In this document: piece after piece, positions 45,599 through 52,083 of the stretch
Numbering within the stretch: the first letter of the stretch is position 1
Layout of the letters: every line of letters starts with the position of its first letter
Origin: Sphingomonas sp. JC676
Lineage (GTDB): Bacteria > Pseudomonadota > Alphaproteobacteria > Sphingomonadales > Sphingomonadaceae
Direction of reading: 5' to 3'
Assembly: GCF_014489075.1 (NCBI RefSeq)
Contig: NZ_JACTGR010000003.1
Span: 186,001-250,000 of the forward strand
Length of the DNA: 64,000 nt
Made by a program: the position numbers and the translations under genes
Notes under the pieces: generated by a model
What the model was told of the DNA's origin: nothing
Database searches by the model: none
Seen by the model: only the letters and a program-made list of their open reading frames with translations

Positions 45599-47221
45599 AT
45601 GCGCCGTCTTCCTATCGCCCCCGTCGCCGTGTTCGCCGTCGCCGCGCTCGCCGTCGCTGCTCCGCTCGCCGCCCAGACGGCCGCGCCCACCGCACCGGTC
45701 GACCGCATCGTCGATGAAGGCACCAATCGCTCGGAAGTCATGCGCATCGCGCAATATCTCACCGATGTCATCGGCGCGCGGCTGACCAATTCGCCCGGCA
45801 TGCGCAAGGCGGAAGCCTGGACGCAGGACAAGTTCCGCGAATGGGGCCTGGTGAACGTCCACAAGGAAGGCTTCGAATTCGGCCGCGGCTGGTCGAGCCA
45901 GGGCGCGATCGTCCGCATGATCAGCCCGCGCCCGCTGCTGCTCGCTGCTGCGCCGCTCGCCTGGACGCCGGGCACCAGCGGCCCGGTCACCGCGCCGGTT
46001 GTGCTCGCCCCGCTCACCGACGAAGCGTCGCTCGCCCAGTATAAAGGCAAGCTCAAGGGCGCGATCGTGCTGATCAGCGAGCCGACTGCTCCAGAGGATG
46101 CCACGGATCCCGCCTTCAAGCGCTGGACGGAGGAGGAGATCGCCGGCCGCGACAAGCTCGAACTGCAGAATGGCGGCGCCGCTGCAGGCCGGCCGAACTT
46201 CGCCGCCCGCATCGCCTTTGCCGCTAAGCGCGATGCGTTCCTGAAGGAGGAAGGCGCGGTCGCCTATGCCACCATGTCGAGCCGCAACAACAAGCTGCTC
46301 CACGGCCAGAACAGCCAGTATCAGGTCGGCGCCACCCCGCCGCTGCCGGCCTTCGAGATCGCCGCCGAGGATTATCGCCGCCTGGCGCGCCTGAGCAAGA
46401 TGGGCGCGGCGCCGACGGTCGAGTTCAGCGCCGCCAACAGCTTCGATGACAGCGACACCAAGGGCTACAACATCATCGCCGATATCCCCGGCACCGATGC
46501 CAAGGCCGGCTATGTGATGGCCGGCGCGCATATGGACAGCTGGGCGATGGGCGACGGCGCCGCCGACAACGGCGCCGGCGTGTCGATGGTCATGGAAGCC
46601 GCGCGCATCATCCGGGCGTCGGGCATCAAGACCAAGCGCACGATCCGCTTCGCGCTCTGGGCGGGCGAGGAACAGGGCCTGATCGGCTCGATGAACTATG
46701 TCGAGACGCATGTTGCATCGCGCCCGGTCGACAAGAGCGCGACCGGCATCGCCCGCTACATGGGCTGGAGCAAGGGTTTCCCGATCACGCCGCTCGCCGA
46801 TCATGCCAAGCTCGCCGCCTATTTCAACATCGACAACGGCTCGGGAAAGCTGCGCGGCATCAACACCCAGGGCAATCTGGCGGTGGTGCCGATCTTCCGC
46901 GAGTGGCTGGCGCCCTTCGCCTCGCTCGACGCCGATCACGTCATCACCGCGCGCACCGGAAGCACCGATCACGTCTTCTTCGACGCGGTCGGCATCCCGG
47001 CCTTCCAGTTCATCCAGGATCCGCTCGATTACGGCTCGACGGTGCACCACACCAATGTCGACACCTTCGATCACCTGCGCGCCGACGACATGCGCGAAGG
47101 CGCGATCATCCTCGCCGCGATGCTGGTCGACGCCGCCAATTCGGACAAGCCGCTGCCGCGGGTACCGATGGCGACCGAGCCCAAGCCGTTCGACGGCGCT
47201 TACCCGTACCAGGCCCAGTAA
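45599..47221 (+). CDS. Exported M28-family zinc peptidase
   Basis: 540 residues. Signal peptide (MRRLPIAPVAVFAVAALAVAAPLAAQ). A PA-like insert (~130-250) precedes the M28 catalytic domain: AGAHMDSWAMGDGAADNGAG (His and bridging Asp), WAGEEQGLIGS (catalytic Glu and Zn Glu), FNIDNGSG and the late VHHTNVDT His. The layout resembles plasma glutamate carboxypeptidase-type M28 enzymes, acting on peptides in the periplasm. ATG at 45599 is closest to GGAG. Its stop overlaps the rlmB start by one base. Confidence 0.92.
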   Translation: MRRLPIAPVAVFAVAALAVAAPLAAQTAAPTAPVDRIVDEGTNRSEVMRIAQYLTDVIGARLTNSPGMRKAEAWTQDKFREWGLVNVHKEGFEFGRGWSSQGAIVRMISPRPLLLAAAPLAWTPGTSGPVTAPVVLAPLTDEASLAQYKGKLKGAIVLISEPTAPEDATDPAFKRWTEEEIAGRDKLELQNGGAAAGRPNFAARIAFAAKRDAFLKEEGAVAYATMSSRNNKLLHGQNSQYQVGATPPLPAFEIAAEDYRRLARLSKMGAAPTVEFSAANSFDDSDTKGYNIIADIPGTDAKAGYVMAGAHMDSWAMGDGAADNGAGVSMVMEAARIIRASGIKTKRTIRFALWAGEEQGLIGSMNYVETHVASRPVDKSATGIARYMGWSKGFPITPLADHAKLAAYFNIDNGSGKLRGINTQGNLAVVPIFREWLAPFASLDADHVITARTGSTDHVFFDAVGIPAFQFIQDPLDYGSTVHHTNVDTFDHLRADDMREGAIILAAMLVDAANSDKPLPRVPMATEPKPFDGAYPYQAQ

Positions 47222-47967
47222 TGGCAAAGCGTGGACATCGCCCCAGCCAGGCGCCCGCGTCGCGGCCCCGTTTCTACGGCCGCCACGCGGTGCTCGCCGC
47301 GCTCGCCAATCCCGAGCGGACCGTCCGGAAACTTTGGGGCACGCGCGAGGCCTTGGCGTCGCTCGATATCCCCCCGGTGATCCCGATCACCTATGCCGAT
47401 GTCGCCGATCTCGGCCGTCTCGTCCCGCACGACGCGCCGCATCAGGGTCTCGTCGCAGAGGTCGAGCCGCTCGAGGAGATCTGGCTGGGCGACCTGCTCG
47501 ATCAGGGCCAGGGCGATCGCCGCCCCCTCGTCATCCTCGACCAGGTGACCGATCCGCATAATGTCGGCGCCGTGCTGCGCTCCGCCGCGGCCTTCGACGC
47601 CTTGGGCATCATCACCCAGGACCGCCACGCGCCCCCGGAAAGCGGCGCGCTCGCCCGCTCCGCCTCGGGTACGCTCGAGACCGTCCCCTGGGTCCGCGTC
47701 GTCAATCTCGCCCGCGCGCTCGACGAGATCAGCGAGGCCGAGTTCTGGCGCATCGGCCTGACCGGCCATGCCAGGGACACGCTGGGCGACGTGCTGGGCG
47801 AAGCTCGCATCGCGCTCGTCCTCGGCGCCGAGGGCGAAGGCATGCGCCAGAATACCGAGACGCATTGCGACCAGCTCGCCCGGCTGCCGATCTCGCCCAA
47901 GGTCGAGAGCCTCAACGTCTCCAACGCGGCGGCAGTGGCGCTCTACGCGATCGCCGCGCGCGGCTAG
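47221..47967 (+). CDS. rlmB: TrmH-family rRNA 2'-O-methyltransferase (RlmB-like)
   Basis: 248 residues. An N-terminal substrate-binding domain (FYGRHAVLAALANPERTV, ~18-35) and a SPOUT domain with three motifs: ILDQVTDPHNVGAVLRSA, LVLGAEGEGMR and SLNVSNAAAVALY (the knot). RlmB methylates G2251 of 23S rRNA; a tRNA or other rRNA target cannot be fully excluded. Coupled to the M28 peptidase gene. A hairpin follows the stop. Confidence 0.9.
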   Translation: MAKRGHRPSQAPASRPRFYGRHAVLAALANPERTVRKLWGTREALASLDIPPVIPITYADVADLGRLVPHDAPHQGLVAEVEPLEEIWLGDLLDQGQGDRRPLVILDQVTDPHNVGAVLRSAAAFDALGIITQDRHAPPESGALARSASGTLETVPWVRVVNLARALDEISEAEFWRIGLTGHARDTLGDVLGEARIALVLGAEGEGMRQNTETHCDQLARLPISPKVESLNVSNAAAVALYAIAARG

Positions 47968-47968
47968 C

Positions 47969-48003
47969 AAAGGGCGGCCTTCTCCCGCGAAGGCCGCCTT
48001 TCG
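47969..48003 (+). terminator. Intrinsic terminator after rlmB
   Basis: GGCGGCCTT (47973-47981) pairs with AAGGCCGCC (47990-47998), flanked by AAA/TTT. The U-tail is short. Confidence 0.55.
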
Positions 48004-48129
48004 CTCCATTGCCACCTGTCCCGAAATGGCACCGGTCGGGCGCATGATTTTCGTGACACTTGCCGCGATTCCAGGCGTTAACGCCGGACACTGCAGCAAT
48101 TTGACACGCAGTTTGTCACGGAGGCCTCT

Positions 48130-48669
48130 TTGATCACACGCAAGCTTCTCGCGCTCGCACTCGGTGCAGCGGCGATCCTCGCCTTCACCCCGGCGAATGC
48201 CCAGACCTATTTCGGCCCCGCCGACATCAACACGTCGTTCGGGCCCGGCGGCACGATCTCGGCGAGTTTCGGCCAGTCGGGCATCGTCGCGGGCATGTTC
48301 CAGCACATCTATCAGTTCACGCTGCCGGTCAGCGGTTCGGCGAGCGGCTCGGTCACGACCAGCGCGGTGCTGTTCCACGGCGTGGGCGATCTCGACCTGA
48401 CCTCGGTGTTCCTGAACGGCGTCCAGCTCACCGGCATCACCGGCGCGCTCAACGAAGTCGTGTTCGCCAATGCCGTGCCGATCGTCGCGGGCGTGCAGAA
48501 CGAGCTGATCATCAACGGCATCTCGCGCGGCAACGGTTCTTATGGCGGTCAGGGCGTGTTCGTGTCGAACGCGGTTCCCGAGCCGGCGGCCTGGGGCATG
48601 CTGATCGGCGGCTTCGGCCTGGCCGGCATGGCGGTCCGCCGCCGCACGGTCGTTCTCGCCAAGGCCTGA
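48130..48669 (+). CDS. PEP-CTERM sorting-domain protein
   Basis: 179 residues starting at TTG with GGAGG upstream. A signal peptide (LLALALGAAAILAFTPANAQ) and a short beta-rich body of unknown function lead to the C-terminal sorting signal VPEPAAWGMLIGGFGLAGMA plus VRRR: motif PEPxxW, membrane helix, basic tail. Such proteins are processed by exosortase and exported to the surface or matrix. Exosortase is not in the window. A strong terminator follows. Confidence 0.88.
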   Translation: MITRKLLALALGAAAILAFTPANAQTYFGPADINTSFGPGGTISASFGQSGIVAGMFQHIYQFTLPVSGSASGSVTTSAVLFHGVGDLDLTSVFLNGVQLTGITGALNEVVFANAVPIVAGVQNELIINGISRGNGSYGGQGVFVSNAVPEPAAWGMLIGGFGLAGMAVRRRTVVLAKA

Positions 48670-48690
48670 ACGCGGTTTCGCGCCGAACGA

Positions 48691-48722
48691 GGAGGCCGGG
48701 TTCGCCCGGCCTCCTTTTTTAT
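48691..48722 (+). terminator. Strong intrinsic terminator
   Basis: GGAGGCCGGG-TTCG-CCCGGCCTCC followed by six T residues, 21 bp after the PEP-CTERM gene. Confidence 0.95.
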
Positions 48723-48742
48723 GTGCGGCGAATTCGAAGAGT

Positions 48743-48771
48743 AGCGTGGTTACTTCCATAGTAACTACGCT
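48743..48771. promoter_or_regulatory. 12-bp inverted repeat upstream of the CAP-domain gene
   Basis: AGCGTGGTTACT (48743-48754) and AGTAACTACGCT (48760-48771) match at 11 of 12 positions with a 5-nt spacer, about 84 bp upstream of the 48855 start. Candidate operator. Confidence 0.45.
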
Positions 48772-48854
48772 CCTTCCCCGGCAATTAGGAAGAAACTGCC
48801 AAGATATTCCCCAAGGCTGCACTGACGCAGTCGTGTTTTGGGGGCGTATCACCC

Positions 48855-49544
48855 ATGACTCCGGTCCGTCGCTTGGCCTTCATGACGCTCGCCGGTTGCT
48901 GGGCGTTGCTGACCGCCGCGAGCGACGGGCCGCCTTCCCTCGAAGACGATGTGCTCGCGCGGATCAACTTCGTCCGCCAGCATCCGCGCGAATATGCCGA
49001 GCAGTTGCGCGACTATCGCCGCTATTTCGTCGGCAGCACGCTGTACCTGCCCGGTGACGCCAACGGCGTGACGACCCGCGAGGGCACCGCCGCCGTCGAC
49101 GAGGCGATCGGCTTTCTCGAGCGCCAGGCGCCACTCCCTCCGCTCGGCCGCGGCGCCCTGCTCGAGCTCGCCGCGCAGGACCATGTCGCTGCGCTGGGCC
49201 CGATCGGCGGCCGGGGCCATGTCTCGCCCGACGGCGCCTCGCCCGGCGAGCGCGTCCGCCGCCGCGGCGGCGACATCTATGTCGGCGAGGACATCTCCTA
49301 CGGCTACAGCGATGCCGATGCGGTCGTCCGCCAGCTGATCGTCGACGACGGCGTCCGCGACCGCGCCCACCGTGCCTTGCTGTTCAATATCGAGGTCCGC
49401 TACGCCGGCGTGGGCTGTGGCGCGCACCAGCGCTACGGCCATATGTGCGTCGTCGACATGAGCCGCACGATCAACGGCCGCTCGGTATCGGATGCGCTGG
49501 CGAGCAACGGGCCGGCCTTCCGCACCTCCGCCACCGCCCGCTAG
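48855..49544 (+). CDS. CAP-domain (SCP-like) exported protein
   Basis: 229 residues. Short N-terminal signal (LAFMTLAGCWALLTAAS), then the CAP fold: DDVLARINFVRQHPREYAEQ, LGRGALLELAAQDHVAALGP, GHVSPDGASPGERVRRRGG and a C-terminal RYAGVGCGAHQRYGHMCVVD. Bacterial CAP proteins are secreted with unknown activity. The stop overlaps the convergent L,D-transpeptidase stop in a CTAG palindrome. Confidence 0.85.
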   Translation: MTPVRRLAFMTLAGCWALLTAASDGPPSLEDDVLARINFVRQHPREYAEQLRDYRRYFVGSTLYLPGDANGVTTREGTAAVDEAIGFLERQAPLPPLGRGALLELAAQDHVAALGPIGGRGHVSPDGASPGERVRRRGGDIYVGEDISYGYSDADAVVRQLIVDDGVRDRAHRALLFNIEVRYAGVGCGAHQRYGHMCVVDMSRTINGRSVSDALASNGPAFRTSATAR

Positions 49545-50158
49545 GGCAGGATCGTCACCAGATCCCCGGTCCGCACGCTCGCGAACAGATGCTCGGCAAA
49601 GGTGAGCGGCACGCCGATACAGCCATGTGTCGCCGCGCCCTCGCGTACGTCGCTGCCGTGGATCGCGACCCCGTCGGGCGTCAGCCGCAGCGTATAGGGC
49701 ATCTCGGCGTCATAGCTGCTCGAGCGGTGATGCGCGTTCTTCGCGAGGATCGGGAAATTGCCCACAGGCGTCTGCTTCTCGTCGGCGCCATAGAGGATCA
49801 CGCTGGTCCCGATCTCCTGCCCGCCGCGGAACACCGAGAGCATCTGCCTGCCGAGATCGACCCGCACCCAGACCGCGCCCGCCGGCACGTCCCGGTCGTT
49901 CCACACGAACTGGCCATAGGTCATCCGCGCCGGCACGTTGAGCAGACTCTTCACCGCCCGGCTGGTGCCGTCGGCGAGCGTGAGCTGGGGCAGGCGCCCT
50001 TCCGGAAACACCACGCGCGGCCCCTTGGGCGCGGCCGGCTCGGCGACGAGCGGAAGCGGCGCGGCACGTCCGCGCAGCGCGGCGTAAACCCCCACCGCCA
50101 GCACGAGCGCAATTCCGAGCCCGGCCAGCGCCGTGGCGGCCGTTCGGCTCAGGCGCAC
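49541..50158 (-). CDS. L,D-transpeptidase (YkuD) family protein
   Basis: 205 residues from a GTG at 50158, inside the 3' end of the preceding PEP-CTERM gene (10-bp overlap). An N-terminal membrane anchor (ALAGLGIALVLAVGVYAAL) and the YkuD domain: QMLSVFRGGQEIGTSVILYG, TPVGNFPILAKN, GVAIHGSDVREGAATHGCIG, with catalytic His and Cys in THGCIG (Arg of the usual SHGCIR replaced by Gly). It makes 3-3 crosslinks or attaches proteins to peptidoglycan in the periplasm. In-frame upstream sequence is Arg-rich noise over the neighbour gene. Confidence 0.85.
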   Translation of the reverse strand: MRLSRTAATALAGLGIALVLAVGVYAALRGRAAPLPLVAEPAAPKGPRVVFPEGRLPQLTLADGTSRAVKSLLNVPARMTYGQFVWNDRDVPAGAVWVRVDLGRQMLSVFRGGQEIGTSVILYGADEKQTPVGNFPILAKNAHHRSSSYDAEMPYTLRLTPDGVAIHGSDVREGAATHGCIGVPLTFAEHLFASVRTGDLVTILP

Positions 50159-50760
50159 CGCATCGTTGATTTTCGCCGGGGTCGCAGGCGCAGCCGCGCC
50201 CCCATCAGCGCGAAGCTCGCCAGCATCAGGATCCAGGCGCCCGGCTCGGGCACCGGCGTCACCGGCGGGTTTCCGGGCGGTGTCGTGCCACCACCGCCGC
50301 CCGGCGGCGAACCGCCGCCACCGCCCGGATTGCCCGGGGTTCCGCCTGGCGGAGCGAAGCCGAACGGCCCGCCCCCAATCGGGAATCCCCCGCCGCCGGG
50401 AGGGCCGCCGATGAAACTCTCTTCCGACCCGAAATGATCGGTGCCGCCCACGGCTTCCGGTCCGCCCAGCGCGCTGGCATCGGGGACGGCGCCGGGCACG
50501 GCGCCCGCATCGGGCGGCAGCGGCACGGCATCGGGGATCGGCGCCTCGGGCTTCCACAGGCTCGATTTCTCGCCCGGCGCCTCCAGCGGCACCCGCGCCT
50601 TCTTGTTGCTCAGCACGCCTGCTTCCCGCACGCCGGGCGAGCGCGCGGCGATCATCGCAAGCAGGTCGATCGCGGCGGTGATCGGCGGCAGCGCCACGCC
50701 CGCGGAGGTCGTGACCAGCATCGATCCCAGTAGAACCAGTCCGGCGAGACGGCGCGCCAT
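50149..50760 (-). CDS. PEP-CTERM protein with Gly/Pro-rich region
   Basis: 203 residues. Signal peptide from MARRLAGLVLLGSMLVTTSAG; a middle region is almost entirely Gly and Pro (~110-170, many GGG and PPG runs); the C-terminal sorting signal is PVPEPGAWILMLASFALMGA plus an RLRLRPRR tail. Probably an extracellular or surface structural protein. It is directly upstream of, and overlapping, the L,D-transpeptidase, which might anchor products to the wall (inference). Confidence 0.75.
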   Translation of the reverse strand: MARRLAGLVLLGSMLVTTSAGVALPPITAAIDLLAMIAARSPGVREAGVLSNKKARVPLEAPGEKSSLWKPEAPIPDAVPLPPDAGAVPGAVPDASALGGPEAVGGTDHFGSEESFIGGPPGGGGFPIGGGPFGFAPPGGTPGNPGGGGGSPPGGGGGTTPPGNPPVTPVPEPGAWILMLASFALMGARLRLRPRRKSTMRCA

Positions 50761-51062
50761 GTGCTTCGAGCGCGATTTTCCGGTCGATAGGGTCCGGCCA
50801 TATGGCTGGCGTCCGATCGCCCCCTGAAAATCTGCTGCCACGTACACCAAATACTTACCCCAAGACTTTGGTTTCCGGCCCATTATGGAATTTGGTCGAC
50901 TTTAGATAGTCCCCAAATGGCACAATGCGACGAGCCCCCCTGTTTCCGATATGGGGTCCTGGCGCAATGAACGCACGATGAACCCGTTCGGGCCCATTGT
51001 GCCGTGTGTCCCGATATGGTGCCGTTCCACCGCACGCCTTATCCGCCCGAAAGGCGGCGGAA

Positions 51063-51929
51063 TTAGGGACGCTCGGGCCCCGCCAGCAGCAATTGCGGCC
51101 GCGCCGCCGCGTCCCTGCCTCCCCATTTCGCCCAGCCAGCCCGCCACGCGTCCCACTGCGCCGCGCAGCGCGCCGCATGCTCTTTGTCCTGTTTCGCCTG
51201 AACCTGTGGCTCCAATATGGCGAGCCGCTTGAGCAGCACCGCGTTGGTCTCTTCCTCGGTCGCTATCCGCCGCACCGGGCCCCGGTTGCGCGCAGTCGTC
51301 CGCGCCGCCGGCCGCTCCCAGGCTTCCGCCTCGGCCGCCTTCGCGCGTGGCGCGTCCAGGTCGCCGCGCTGGACCAGCAGGCGCAGCAGCGAGTCCGAAT
51401 AGCGCCGCCGCCGCGAAAGCTCGCGCCCCTCGCGCGTCACCACTTCGTCCCAGCCATGTACCGCGCGCTCGAACGCGGCCTGCCCGATCGTCGGCGCCGC
51501 CTTGGCGATCGCGCGCTCCCACGCCCTGGCGAAGCCCGGCTGGGCCTTGCGCAACCGATAGGCCGAAGTCGAGGAGATCGCCGCCCGCCCACAGGCGTCG
51601 CGCACGCACCCCGTCTCGCCCAGCGCGCGCAGGAAGACCTTCTGCCGCGCCTCGGTCCAGCCGTCGTGTCGGATGCGGTGATCGGGAAGCGAAGGATTGC
51701 GCAGTACCAGCGCGCTCTGCCGAGCCGCCCGCGCGGCCCGCGCCCACTCGAGCGCCGCGTCCCAGGCGGCGGCGAACTCGGCATCGCGGCGGCGAAGCTG
51801 ATAGACCGAGGCGACCGTCATCCCCACCGCGGCGCAGCTACCCCGCACGCCGCCATTCCGGGAGAGCGATACCAGGAAAGCCTCCCGCACCGCCGCCGAC
51901 CAGCGCCCCCGCCCCCTCGATCCCGCCAC
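51063..51929 (-). CDS. Hypothetical protein with two HTH-like repeats
   Basis: 288 residues. Two similar segments look like helix-turn-helix units: CAAVGMTVASVYQLRRRDAE (~33-52) and ACGRAAISSTSAYRLRKAQP (~112-131), each followed by a helix with a WDAAL/WERAI end. The C-terminal half is Arg/Ala-rich and may be disordered or coiled. No signal peptide. It resembles the small-terminase-like or HTH hypothetical proteins of sphingomonads, but I cannot assign a function. It borders the AT-rich NACHT gene. Confidence 0.6.
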   Translation of the reverse strand: MAGSRGRGRWSAAVREAFLVSLSRNGGVRGSCAAVGMTVASVYQLRRRDAEFAAAWDAALEWARAARAARQSALVLRNPSLPDHRIRHDGWTEARQKVFLRALGETGCVRDACGRAAISSTSAYRLRKAQPGFARAWERAIAKAAPTIGQAAFERAVHGWDEVVTREGRELSRRRRYSDSLLRLLVQRGDLDAPRAKAAEAEAWERPAARTTARNRGPVRRIATEEETNAVLLKRLAILEPQVQAKQDKEHAARCAAQWDAWRAGWAKWGGRDAAARPQLLLAGPERP

Positions 51930-51953
51930 GACTCGCCCCCGCCCAAAAGGAGC

Positions 51954-51984
51954 AGATCAGCTATCGGGCGAAATCCTACATTGG
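51954..51984. repeat. Possible dispersed intergenic repeat
   Basis: Read on the minus strand this stretch translates SSNVGFRPIADLL. From memory, closely similar strings recur in spurious short ORFs across sphingomonads, which points to a dispersed DNA repeat. It sits just before the AT-rich segment starts. Confidence 0.35.
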
Positions 51985-52083
51985 AAGAGGGGAAAGGGTG
52001 ACTATCCGAAACAACAATACGCCGAGGCAATTTGCGTCGAAGCCACGTTTCATTTACGTATTGATACTTTATTCGGAGGTAAC

